DNA of 64,000 nucleotides from Skeletonema tropicum (lineage: Eukaryota > Bacillariophyta > Thalassiosirophyceae > Thalassiosirales > Thalassiosiraceae): NCBI GenBank assembly GCA_037178625.1, contig CM074145.1, positions 1,054,001 through 1,118,000 on the forward strand. Reading direction: 5' to 3'. Of the stretch, positions 53,574 to 63,598 are shown piece by piece. A model generated the notes under the pieces. The model did no database searches. It was not told the DNA's origin and was given only the letters and a program-made list of their open reading frames with translations. A program made the position numbers and the translations under genes. The stretch's first letter is position 1; each line of letters starts with the position of its first letter.

Positions 53574-53922
53574 ATTTTCGATCGACTCTTTCTTTGATTG
53601 GCTTGATTTGACCCCTTGCCCCCCCCGTTTTTAGAATTTTCGATTGACTCTTTCTTTGATTGGCTTAGATTTGATTGTTCAGGGGGGGACACCCCCCCCC
53701 TTGCCCCCCGTTTTTAGAATTTTCGATTGACTCTTTCTTTGATTGGCTTAGATTTGATTGTTCAGGGGGGGACACCCCCCCTTGCCCCCCCCGTTTTTAG
53801 AATTTTCGATTGACTCTTTCTTTGATTGGCTTAGATTTGATTGTTCCGGGGGGGGACACCCCCCCTTGCCCCCCGTTTTTAGAATTTTCGATTGACTCTT
53901 TCTTTGATTGGCTTAGATTTGA
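53574..53922. repeat. Minisatellite, five units of ~83 bp with G7/C7 hairpin core
   Basis: Five copies of a unit containing TTTCGATTGACTCTTTC and TTGATTGGCTTAGATTTG. Unit starts fall near 53577, 53639, 53722, 53804 and 53888, spacing 62, 83, 82 and 84 bp; the first unit is shorter. Between units lies GGGGGGGACACCCCCCC followed by TTGCCCCCCGTTTTTAGAA. The G-run/C-run pair separated by three bases can fold into a very stable hairpin. Homopolymer lengths vary from unit to unit, suggesting slippage. No spacers like those of a CRISPR array. Confidence 0.92.
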
Positions 53923-54194
53923 CGAGATGCATGGAATAGGAAAGATGACACATTACATAAGGACGGGCGAGTATGCAAGGGCCGCGCAGCGGCTAGACGA
54001 GCGTCAGCGAGGCTAGTGTTCTTTATTTTTCCCTCATCTTGACAACACCGCACCGACACGTTTCACTTTTCGTGACGTACGTCGTTGGTCGCAAGGCGAG
54101 GGTAATAAAAAGGTTGGTCGTGCGTTGAAGCTTGAAGCGAACACAGGGACTTATATAGATTACTTATTACTCACGCACGCGATCGTCCGCCACA

Positions 54195-56381
54195 TACAGG
54201 TCACAGATCACAGAATTGAGAACGCAATGACCGAGAAAGTGAATGAAAAAATACGTGGTGTCATCCGTTTGAGACAATGGTTCGGGTTCTCATTGTTCTT
54301 TTTCCTTCTTTTGGGATAGGGTGACTCCTATTCCCTCCTTGGTTCTCAGTTCGCATTTGGCTCGCATTTTTGCTCGCTTACTCGCAGATTATGTATGTGA
54401 ACATATGTCTCTTCGCCGAAGACGAACGGACGCTGTACTATTCCACCGTGGGCAACTGTATCCCATCAATGAATGTTTCCTTCTTCTTTTCACTTTCTTT
54501 CTCCTTTCTCAACAAAATCGTCCAGGGAAAATTCCACTTACCGCACCCCTGCCTGCTCTTCTCCAGTGAAAAGTTGCTACCATCCGAGTGAGCACGCAAC
54601 TGCCCCTCATAAAATATGCATCGGAACAAGGGCAATACAATGACTAACCATCGAGCCGAAGAGAACATTCTGAACGCCGCAGCTGCTGCAGCTGCAGGCA
54701 CTACCGCCGGTTGTGGAGAGGAAGTGAGGGACATGGATAACTGTGATGGTCGCAGCAGGGCGGACCCTGTTCTCCACAGATGTGTCACATCTGGCTCTTC
54801 TGTTGATGCTCCAAACGATACAGCCAGCAATCAAGCACCGCCGCCATCAAACGACAGCACAGCTGGCATCGCCATGGATCCCAATCACAGGCAGGCCTTA
54901 GCTCACCTGTATCACTCTTCACGACGATCCAGGAACTTTCGCAGCGTGCCCAGCAGCCCTTCTGCCATCACGTATGCTCAAGGAGACAAGAAGCTCCTCC
55001 ATCAAGACGAACTCAAGAAAGATGTCACTATCATTCAAGATACACCTGTTCATGACGAGCCGCCTTCGAAAGTAGCTGACGTAGAGTGGTCCTTTGACAT
55101 CGCATCTCTTGTCGATGATGACTGCTCGACTGTAAGTTCGTTTGACGGTGAAGAGTCCTTCATGGATGAAGACATTTTCCGCATCCAGTCAGACTGCTTT
55201 GAAACGAAAATGAGCATAAGTTTTGGTGAACCTGTCAATAGTGATGAGTTGCATGGTAGTGTTGAAGAAAGGAGCTCCAAGCGTTTGAGGACAGCCTAAT
55301 CTACAGCATGGAGGTATCCCATTCCTTGGTCTTACGACGAGGCTTTATTCCTTTTACATACATGTACATCATTTCACCACAATAAAAACTGTATAGTCAA
55401 CGTTTAAGTAATAAGAATTTGTTATTGAATGTCATGACTGCTGAATAGCCTTTTGATTAAGATCAATCTCTTTGGAGTGTACTACACCCGTCTCATATGA
55501 TGAACGATTGAAGGAGATGGCGCTTCTCATCTTACGTGTAGATAACTTGATTTTCTGAGACTGATGGATTTTTGCGAAAAAGTGTCAAGAAAAGGGTTCA
55601 ACGACAAGACATTGATGTAATGATTCTCAAATAAATAGGTCAGAAGATTCACAGGATCGCTCACCTTCAGTACATCCTCTGCGATTTTCTTATTACAATC
55701 CACTAACGCCAATCGAGCTTCATTTTCATCTTCAAGCTTTTGCAACTTTTCCTCAGCAGGACTGCTTTCCTGCTGCTGTTGCTGTGGCTCATCATCATGC
55801 TCATCATTACAGTCCACATCTTCCTGATACGCTTCACCAGTCTTGGCCGCATTTCTAGCACGTTTCAACTCCTCCTGTCGTTTCTGTTCCTCCTCTTGCA
55901 GTCCTTTCTTTACATCTCTGTCCAAGCCTGCTACAATACCCAACGCATAGGATAGTCGAGCTGTTCGGGTTTGGGAAGCCTGTTTCCTTGCCACTTCCGA
56001 TCTAGGAGGTTCATAAGATGCAGTCATAAAGGCAATACGTTCCGCTGCAGTCTTGAACGCATACGCAGCCAGTTGAGCGTTGGTTTTGATACCAAAGAAT
56101 GAGACAGAACATTTTCCGGTCACAAAAAGTCTAGCCTTTGAGAAGGTCGTAAATGCATCTACTCGAAAATTTGCTGTAACTGGCGCTATGAGACTCTCCA
56201 ACCATCTGGGCATGGATGATAGTGGCACCGTCTTTTTCCTATTCAGAATATTTACAGTGACAATGCCTCCATGAAGTGTCGATCCACTATCCTTGTCATT
56301 CGTAGTGGAGAAATGATTCAGTGACCCGTCACCCCTTTCTTTCAGGAGTACGGCTTGATCTAAATTGTATCTGTCCAACAA
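54195..56381. repeat. Inverted duplication, arm 2 (source copy)
   Basis: Inverted counterpart of 27936-30140. It contains the complete uncharacterised gene at 54616-55299 and the 3' part of the DUF2786-like gene. Because that gene continues intact to 57779, this arm is the source and the other arm the derivative. Confidence 0.88.
54616..55299 (+). CDS. Uncharacterised 227-residue acidic protein (source copy)
   Basis: Single-exon frame with an Ala-rich N-terminus (NAAAAAAAGTTAG), a basic Ser/Arg patch (YHSSRRSRNFRSVPSS) and an acidic Ser/Asp C-terminal part (DDDCSTVSSFDGEE), ending SKRLRTA. No domain, signal or membrane segment was recognised. The composition, with basic and acidic clusters, would suit a small nuclear or regulatory protein; that is inference. 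It lies convergent with the DUF2786-like gene, 132 bp between stops, and has a near-copy at 29031-29705. Confidence 0.6.
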   Translation: MHRNKGNTMTNHRAEENILNAAAAAAAGTTAGCGEEVRDMDNCDGRSRADPVLHRCVTSGSSVDAPNDTASNQAPPPSNDSTAGIAMDPNHRQALAHLYHSSRRSRNFRSVPSSPSAITYAQGDKKLLHQDELKKDVTIIQDTPVHDEPPSKVADVEWSFDIASLVDDDCSTVSSFDGEESFMDEDIFRIQSDCFETKMSISFGEPVNSDELHGSVEERSSKRLRTA

Positions 56382-57779
56382 ACGTCGAGCCAACTTCATT
56401 GCATTCTTTGCCTCGTGTTCGTTAGATTCATTGTGTAGCCCAGTGTTGAGTAATTTGATAATGCGCTGTTTGATGGAGAGGTCCACGTCGTTGGTATCGT
56501 CAGCGTTACCCTCTTTCTCTTGGTCGTCGCCCTCCTCTGCTTCGTATGCTGCTCCAGGACAATCAGGCACATCCTCATCTTCAATCACCACTTCAATTGG
56601 TGATAGTTGCACTTTCCGTCTCTTCCCTCCCTGGGTAGTGCGATTGTTCCTCTTTCGTTTTTTCGTAGCATCCTCGTCTTCGCTGTCCGTCTCCAACAGT
56701 TCAGCCTCGTCCATCAATTTCTGCTGTTCTTCTTGTCTCTTTGCTAGCATTATATCTGTAACATCTTCAATGGATGAGTCATCGTCGCCATCGTTATCAG
56801 AAGCATAGTAGTTATCACTATCACCAACACTGTCAAACAGACTCATATTATCATTGGCACTGCCACTGCTTTTCTTTGACCCAGGCAAGCAATAGTTGTC
56901 ATGATGACTATCATCATCACCCCTCCTGCTGCTCTTGATATCATTATTATTTCCTTTCCACTTCTGCTCAAAATATGCAGCCGTTCGTCTCAGATTATCG
57001 TGTTCATCTTTTTCCCAATCACTTTCATCACTGTCGCTTGCATCTTCCACCTCTATTACTTCCGGTGATGGACGTGATTTGATATACATGTCAGTGACGT
57101 CCTCCACTTCATCTTCGGATGATGAGGATAAGAGTTCAATGCACTCTACGTTTTTGTTTTTGTTGTCCTTTTCACCTGCTTTACCATTACCACCATCATC
57201 ATCGCTATTATGTTGTATCACCTCAACAGTCACAAGATTGTATTTCTTTGGCAAAAGTTCTATCAAGTCAACCCCTTCCGTTTTTTTTGCGACATCGTTT
57301 CCATTATCATGATTATTATCAACATCATCCCGAGACAAAGATATCTTTTGGAAATAATCACCAAACAAAAACAGCAGTTCATCTCCATCCTGTATCTCGG
57401 ACAATCCTTCAATTTTCTTCTTCTTCCTATCATGTTGATGTTGTTCCTTATCTTCACGCTGCAAACTCCAACGCTCCAATAGTTTCTTAAATATCGATGA
57501 AATACGTGGAGAGGGAGCATATGGAGGTGGTTGTATGTCGAAAACTCTGCCTAGCTGAAGTAATAGGGAGCACATTGAATACTTTCTTGTATCATCATCT
57601 TCTTCGGTGGTTGTAACATCCGATTTCGACTGTTCTGTGTTGAAGATTAGATTTATGTCAAGCGTTTTTGTGGTGTTCCACCAGACACACTTCACTGATA
57701 CCGTCGTTGTTTTGCTTCTGCTAGCATCGCTATTTGGTGGCAGTAGCGACGCCACTGCCGCCGAGGGCTTCGTCGCCAT
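55432..57779 (-). CDS. Nuclear-type acidic protein with DUF2786-like domain
   Basis: Exon 1 is 57779-55665 and exon 2 is 55560-55432, giving 747 residues; splicing AAG|GTGAGC to CATCAG|TCTCAG replaces an unlikely tail with SQKIKLSTRKMRS...SSYETGVVHSKEIDLNQ. The N-terminal 450 residues are mostly acidic with basic NLS-like patches (KKRKRNNR, GGKRRKV). A helical block at about 440-480 (KQRIIKLLNTGLHNESNEHE, AMKLARRLLDRYNL) matches the pattern of DUF2786. The following PRWLESLIAPVTANFRVD to FFGIKTNAQLAAYAF region resembles the domain usually found after it, ending with the Y-x-x-G-x segment of exon 2. Function is unknown. The last third is duplicated at 27937-28887. Confidence 0.75.
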
Positions 57780-58226
57780 TATTCTTCTGTGTTAATAACT
57801 CTGGCGGACTCTGGTCGCCAACACAGAACAACATACTTCTAACAACATCTTCATCGAGCGATGTCGTCGTGATCGTTGTTGCGTGTTTCGTGTCGTAGCA
57901 GATACCGTGATCAACACGTGATTGATGTGTGACTTTGAGTGTGACTCTTCAAGCTCCGCGTCTTCCTCCTATCTCCCCACTCTCGTCCAACAACATGGCT
58001 CGCAGACGAAACTTGGAAGTTGTTGTAATTTACAATACGAGCTACAGAGTGGGTCTCTTAATCCTCATTGACAAATTTATTTTATCTGTCTATTCATTAC
58101 AACTTCTTCTTGTGTTTTCTTTCCGTCTACTGGATCAGTAGCTCACGACATGATCAGCAATGCCCCAATGCCATGCCTCAGCTACCATAAGTAGTTGCTT
58201 CTCTCTCAACCTAATAGATTTCACTC
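57780..58226. other. Intergenic stretch
   Basis: Upstream region of the DUF2786-like gene and downstream flank of the LRR gene. An open frame at 57929-58141 (plus) contains MARRRNLEVVVIYNTSYRVG and a hydrophobic end but has no support as a gene. Confidence 0.35.
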
Positions 58227-59171
58227 TTACAACATCAGAAAGGAAAGAACATTCCTTATCACAACGCCTGCCTCGTCACGTCGATCGTAACCGACTGCCA
58301 CATCAGGATGTTCATCCCTTTCATTCTTATTCTCCAGCCGAATCACCGAGCCCTGGATGGTCCGCAGAGCAAGATCAACTTCTGCCATAGCCCCGTTCAA
58401 CAACATGTTGTGCTTAGCTCTCCAATATTTGAGACGGTGAAGTACTGTTCGAATACATAATTGTATTGGAGAATTCCGACCGGAAATTCCATAACTTCGA
58501 TTGATATCTGCATCCATTTCATCTCTCAAGTCATACATGCGATACGAGGTAAAAGCCGCGCGGATCTGGACCGCAACAGCAGACTCAAGTTTGAGTGTTG
58601 GTACATCTCGGCAGAATGCACTAGGACCAATCTCCAAATCATTTTTCAATGGCATAGTGACACGTTTCAGAGAAGTACAGTCATGAAACGGATCGGTTCC
58701 AAACAGACCTCTTTTGATTCCTTCCAGTGTCTTGCCAAGGTAGACATCCGTCAATTGCTTGCACTCAATAAATGCCTCCACCCCAAGAACCCTGATACAA
58801 GGTAGTGTGAGGCTCCTCAAGGGGCACCAGGCAAAAGCACACTCCCCGATCACTTCAACTGCAGGTATGTCCAGATCTACCAATGCTCTGCACCAGTAAA
58901 ACGCATGATATCCAACTTCCCTAACGCCCAACATGTGCACCCCATTAAGAAATTTACAATGTTCAAATGCACGATCTTCAACTATTTCGACCCCATCATG
59001 GAACTCTACATGCTCCAATTTTGTCCGTCTTGAGAATGCTAAGCTTGGAATGGTTGTGACGGATCGATGGATGCGGACACGTCTTACGTCCATGGGCACT
59101 TTTTGTTCGCCGCCCATGTAGACAAACACATCATCATCATCGTCATTGACCCTACTTGCTGCTGCGCCCAT
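58227..59171 (-). CDS. BspA-type leucine-rich-repeat protein
   Basis: A single exon of 314 residues. After an acidic N-terminus (MGAAASRVNDDDDDVFVYMG) come about six LRR_5/BspA repeats with the pattern I-x-x-x-AF-x-x-C, seen as SVTTIPSLAFSRRTKLEHVE, GVEIVEDRAFEHC, REVGYHAFYWCRAL, VEVIGECAFAWC and IRVLGVEAFIECKQL. A helical tail follows (VLHRLKYWRAKHNMLLNGAM) of the type often attached to these repeats in diatoms, where the family is large. The start MGAAASR could be N-myristoylated. There is no signal peptide, so a cytosolic or membrane-associated protein-binding role is likely. Confidence 0.85.
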   Translation of the reverse strand: MGAAASRVNDDDDDVFVYMGGEQKVPMDVRRVRIHRSVTTIPSLAFSRRTKLEHVEFHDGVEIVEDRAFEHCKFLNGVHMLGVREVGYHAFYWCRALVDLDIPAVEVIGECAFAWCPLRSLTLPCIRVLGVEAFIECKQLTDVYLGKTLEGIKRGLFGTDPFHDCTSLKRVTMPLKNDLEIGPSAFCRDVPTLKLESAVAVQIRAAFTSYRMYDLRDEMDADINRSYGISGRNSPIQLCIRTVLHRLKYWRAKHNMLLNGAMAEVDLALRTIQGSVIRLENKNERDEHPDVAVGYDRRDEAGVVIRNVLSFLML

Positions 59172-59547
59172 GATATGTAGTTCAGTTGTTTAGAAAATGA
59201 GAGATGGTTCGTAAACCTGCAGCTGTCGTGGACATCAACTTCTTGGCTGGCGTCATTGACACGCAGCGTTCGAATCTGGTCTTGATTGCACGCAAAAGCA
59301 AGGAGGAAGGAGTCGTTAGTCGTTACTCGTGACTGTAAACGTGGCTACTTACGAGAAAGAAGATTTCACTTCAATTCCCCATGCCATGAAAGTCGTTTGA
59401 ATGTTGCTCAAGTAACTACTTATCACTCTACTCTTGCTCTTGTTGCTGTTGCCAATCCAACAGCGGGGCTCCTGTTCATGTAATAGACTATCGCTCCATC
59501 ATCATCATAAATCTCCTCTCTCTCCCACATCATACTCGTATACAACC
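59172..59547. promoter_or_regulatory. Shared upstream region of LRR and EF-hand genes
   Basis: The two genes read apart with 376 bp between their start codons, so this interval should hold both promoters. No clear core-promoter element was recognised; CATCATCATAAATCTCCTC precedes the EF-hand gene start. Confidence 0.35.
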
Positions 59548-62547
59548 ATGGGAACATTGTCCAAGCTCTTCAAGAAGAAGAAAAAGAATAACCTTCTTCC
59601 GCCCTCCACAACTCAAAAATGGGTTCCCTCCTGGCACCACTAATTAGCGGAAAAAACACTAATTAGTGGTCAGTTTACGTACTCCTACGACACACTTAGA
59701 ATCGCTCAAACGTTCTATAATTCAGGTGGCACCCTCTTCAATGTCTTGACAATGCGTACACCTATTATCTCACGTGTTCCCTGGAGAGGGCCCAACCTAT
59801 TAACGTTCAAACACTAGCCTACTGACAAATTTGGCGAACAGCCGACGAGTTTTTTTCGGAAGTTTTGCAACTTCAACTTGGGGGTACGTAGGAATTGATA
59901 TCAAAAATGTTGCCACCCGTAGAACTCACATTTCATCACACCATCACCATGGCGAAAGAGGCCCGGCATACGAGCCGTCGTATCTGCATTTAGTAGATGC
60001 TTTTACCCATCAGAAAGCATACCACAACAGTCACAATATGAGTGGCTAACCAGGTGGTCGAAGAAGAGCATCGAGATGGCCTGGATCCTACAACAATCAT
60101 GCACAAACTTCACCGGCAACCGGATGATGTCCCAACCACCATGCAAAGTTATTTGCAGTCGACATACGACGGTATTCTACTCGAAAACAACGATCCCTAC
60201 CCAAAGCGGCCAACCTATCTACAGATGGGGACATGGAAAGCGGCCCATCTACCCAAGAGAGTTCGTTTTGGTTAGCATCTCACATGAATTGAAGCGACGG
60301 GGATGCGATGATGACGATTTATCGACACAAATATAATGGCAATATTCAATAATTATTCGACAAATCAACCGCTTTAAATGGAATAAAAACAAAGACAGCA
60401 TCATATGATATTAATTATAGGAATATTGTTGGTGGAATGGTCCAAATTAATGACAGGGCGGCTGCAGGTGATGCCAGGTTGTGGTGTAGCGCATTTTTTC
60501 CAAAAAAAAATTGGCATCCATCAGCACCAAATCACCACTCTATGATGTATGTTTGGCCAATAAGTCATGCAAATCCGATGGTGATCTCTTGCACAGCGAC
60601 CACAACGACATTAATGTACACGACGATATCCTTTGATTGGCTGTTATCTCCGCTAAACCTGCGCCTACACCTCATTTCAGCAGAATTTGCGCTAATTTGC
60701 GCCCTTCTCGTGTCAAGATATCGCATACTAGAGTTGAGAATTCTCCACCCCAACGTGATTTTCGTCGTCAATCAGCCAAGTAAATGTTAGAACAACATCA
60801 TATGCAGTGCAGGAAAGCTTCCTGCTCTCCTATTCGCCCCAACAGGCGAGCTAGACGGTCAAGCCCGTGCTTGAATTCAAGCCAGATTTTACAAAATGTC
60901 GGCAGAAGGTTGGCACACAGTACATCAAGGATAGGCGTGCCACATGCCGCATAGAGGTCAAAACCTACTCCACATATCATAAGAAGGTTCCCATGTGCAC
61001 TGTTTGTTGGGGGAAGCATAAACAATTACACAACAACACATAATTCTCGACCACTAATTAGTGGTCACTAAAATAGCGATTTTATGGTGTGTATATAGCT
61101 ATCTCTACTTCTATTTGGGCGTTTTCATTGCGGATTTTTGGGCTTGGACTCTGTTGTAGAGGTCTTTGGTGGTGTATTCCTTGAATGTTAGGGTTTGGGA
61201 GGTGTTATAATGCCCTCTATATACCATCTACGTACGACCACTAATTAGTGGTTTTGGCCAGGAGGGAACCCAAAAACGAAAAAAGAAGTCACAAGCCCCA
61301 CCATCAACTCCTCCCATATCGCCCAGTCGTCAAATCGTTACAACAACCATCAATGGGCATGCAATCGAAGATGATGATATTAGTGGAGTGACACCTGCCA
61401 CAGCTTTACCAGAATCTCCCACTAAAATTAGCTTACACAAACGATATGAAACTAATACTCCCGTACAACCCAAATCTGCCATATCATTATTATTAGGAGG
61501 GAACGATGATGATAGTTCTTGCGATTTTATGGTATTCGAGGATAAGGCAGATGAAAATTGGTCGAATTCTTCATCTCAACAAAGGTTGGCTGCTACTGGC
61601 TTTGGTGGGGGGGAACGAAGTGCTCCTCCTCCTCCTTCACCGGTGAGGAAATTAAAAGTTAGTTTTAGTGATGGTACCAAATATAATGATGGTGGTAAAA
61701 CGAATGATACTGCTGCTGAAATGACTACAGCAACAGCTCCCAAGAAAAAGAGCCCAAAATTAAAAAGTTTGGTCACGCGAAGTGCATCCATTCTAACCAA
61801 AACAACATACTTTACAAACATTGTGAATTCAGCCTTTGAGAGTGTCGATGTAGACAAGTCGGGTGACGTGACGTTGGAAGAACTGTATTCTGGATTGTTA
61901 TTGATTCATTTGAAGATGGCAGTTTATGTTGGTGCTCCTGCTTGCCGGGTGAGTAGAATATGTTTGTTGTTACAATTCTTTGTCAATTCGTTCCTTCTTT
62001 TCTTTTGTGTAGATGTAGAACCATTTCTGACTCATTTGCACACCTACAGCCTGCCAGCAAGAAGTACGTCACAGATGTGTTCCGTATAGTCGATACGGAT
62101 GACAGTGGAACATTAGACAGAGAAGAGTTTGCATTAGTGATGCAAATTTTGTACTCTCAAGTCTTCACTCGTATCATCCTTCAGTGGTCATTGACATTGA
62201 TGCTTCTCCCCTTTACAACCAAATATATTCTACAGTTCACATCACTCTTTCTTTTGGCGGCACATGAATTCTGGAAGGATATTGATGATGATTTAGATCC
62301 ATTGCAGCGGATGTTGTGGAAACTTTGGGAGAGTTGGTTGCATTATTCACCCGCGGCGTTGGATAAGGTGGGAGCTGCGTGTTGGCATATGTTTTGTAAG
62401 ATTCCGTGGAAGAGTATGCCTCCTGTAATGTTGACTGTGGCACAAACATCGGTTGCCTTGCCTTGGGCATTGAATCATGTTGAAGACTTCTTTCGGAGGG
62501 CAGCACAGAGCCTTGTGAGTGACGAAGTTATATCAAGTGATAAATGA
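59548..62547 (+). pseudogene. EF-hand membrane protein gene interrupted by a TIR element
   Basis: The first 24 codons (MGTLSKLFKKKKKNN...STTQK, 59548-59619) run into the inserted element at 59621 and meet a stop within it. Directly after the element, at 61277, the same frame resumes as RKKKSQAPPSTPPISPS and continues to the donor at 61948; the last exon is 62050-62547. Without the element the coding length would be 413 residues. Two EF-hand loops are visible, DVDKSGDVTLEE and, after the intron, DTDDSGTLDREE, followed by hydrophobic segments (LTLMLLPFTTKYILQ, FTSLFLLAAHEFW). So it was a basic-N-terminus, calcium-binding membrane protein of unknown role. An internal start downstream of the element cannot be excluded. 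Confidence 0.75.
59621..61271. mobile_element. 1.65-kb DNA element with terminal inverted repeats inside the EF-hand gene
   Basis: The ends are GGGTTCCCTCCTGGC (59621-59635) and its exact complement GCCAGGAGGGAACCC (61257-61271). CAAAAA lies at both host junctions (59614-59619 and 61271-61276), consistent with a 5-6 bp target duplication. Next to each end are copies of the palindrome CCACTAATTAGTGG: 59637-59650 (one mismatch), 59656-59670, 61049-61066 (extended to 18 bp, GACCACTAATTAGTGGTC) and 61237-61252. The interior has only short open frames, none recognisable as a transposase. A frame at 60042-60275 (YDGILLENNDPYPKRPTYL) may be captured host sequence. It looks non-autonomous, and the superfamily could not be assigned. 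Confidence 0.82.
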
Positions 62548-63356
62548 AGGTTACATGAAGAATAGGTCACCGTATGCCACCGGATGTCACTGCTTATGAT
62601 AGAGTCATTTGCATTCACTTCAATTATTACTTAGCTTTACGATTTATCGACATCAAAATTGACATGTTGATTTCCTTTGTGCGTTTGTGCTCTACTTGGA
62701 TGCCCAAAAGCATTGGATATTGCAAATGATGATTCCATGACGAAGAAGTTTGTTCAGGAACAAGCTATTATCTTTTGACTTGTTCATGGAATCTGGTATT
62801 ATATTACTTGCTGGAGATCTAAAGATTTTTTTGTTGACAAGAGAGCGGAGGCAGAGAACCTTTGGAATGCCCGAGTGGATGGTCTTCGAGCAACTTCTTT
62901 AGCTCAACACAAACAGAAACTTGCTACAGACGAAGAAGCATTAGCGTCAGATAGGGACTATTCCGAAATGAAAGCAATGACTGAAAAGGGCAAAGACAAT
63001 CATAATCAATTTCTTTTGAAGCTGCATAAGTAGAAAGTCTGTACTTAGGACGTCACACTTGCGCAAATACAAGATAGCCAACTCTTTTCTCTACTGGCAC
63101 TAGTGCCTCTCTAGGGAGTTGAAGTAGCAACTAAAATAATCTATCCATCTATCTATTACATTGACATGGTCTTTTGAACTATGTTGATTGATAGAATCCA
63201 GCATGAGAAGCATAAGGCAAGGAGCCACCCGGAGGAAGGAGGGGTGATCAGTGAATGATCATAACCTGTCCGTGAGATTGTTACAATGGTAACATTCCTT
63301 CTCTGGCGGCGGCTGCGTACATGTATATCCCTGAGCCAAGGCTACAGAAATTTTGA
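62548..63356. other. 3' flank of EF-hand gene with a possible gene fragment
   Basis: Within this stretch, 62815-63033 (plus) is an open frame without an ATG, reading VDKRAEAENLWNARVDGLRA then QKLATDEEALASDRDYSEMK and ending at TAG. Its helical, charged composition looks like coding sequence, so it may be a last exon or a decayed fragment of an unknown gene. Upstream the frame closes quickly and no clear acceptor was found. The rest is featureless. Confidence 0.3.
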
Positions 63357-63447
63357 ACGTAGGAATTCCATATGTCAAATTTGAGCCATTGAAATGCGGC
63401 ACAGCTGCCACATTTGACTTTTTGTTTGAGCGTACCAATTCCTACGT
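63357..63447. mobile_element. Short MITE-like palindromic element
   Basis: The ends are ACGTAGGAATT (63357-63367) and its complement AATTCCTACGT (63437-63447). The centre is an imperfect hairpin AAATGCGGCA-CAGC-TGCCACATTT at 63392-63415. At 91 bp it is too small to encode anything. Confidence 0.6.
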
Positions 63448-63574
63448 CATTACTCGCTTGACTCGCGCGGCCAGCTGATGGCGCGCATTTTGGCGTTCGT
63501 TAGATTCCGAGGTGGACCGGCGGTAGGAATTATTTTAGCGATTCATGTACCAGAAAATTTCTGTAGCTCTACAC

Positions 63575-63598
63575 AAATGTGGCATCGCTGCCACATTT
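63575..63598. repeat. Perfect hairpin related to the nearby MITE core
   Basis: AAATGTGGCA-TCGC-TGCCACATTT, ten paired bases and a four-base loop, nearly the same as the core of the element at 63357-63447. A GGTAGGAATT half-end lies to its left at about 63521-63530, but no matching right end was found, so this may be a half-decayed second copy. The remaining bases to 64000 contain another TACGTAGGAATTC at about 63888-63900 and no gene. Confidence 0.6.

Noticed and set aside
53574..53922. Possible CRISPR-like array
   Set aside because: The units are repeated along their whole length with no unique spacers, and the setting is eukaryotic; it is a minisatellite.
59621..61271. Interpretation of the 1.65-kb element as a very long intron or introner
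   Set aside because: There is no GT...AG at the coding junctions. The edges are inverted repeats with a short target duplication, and the frame meets a stop just inside.
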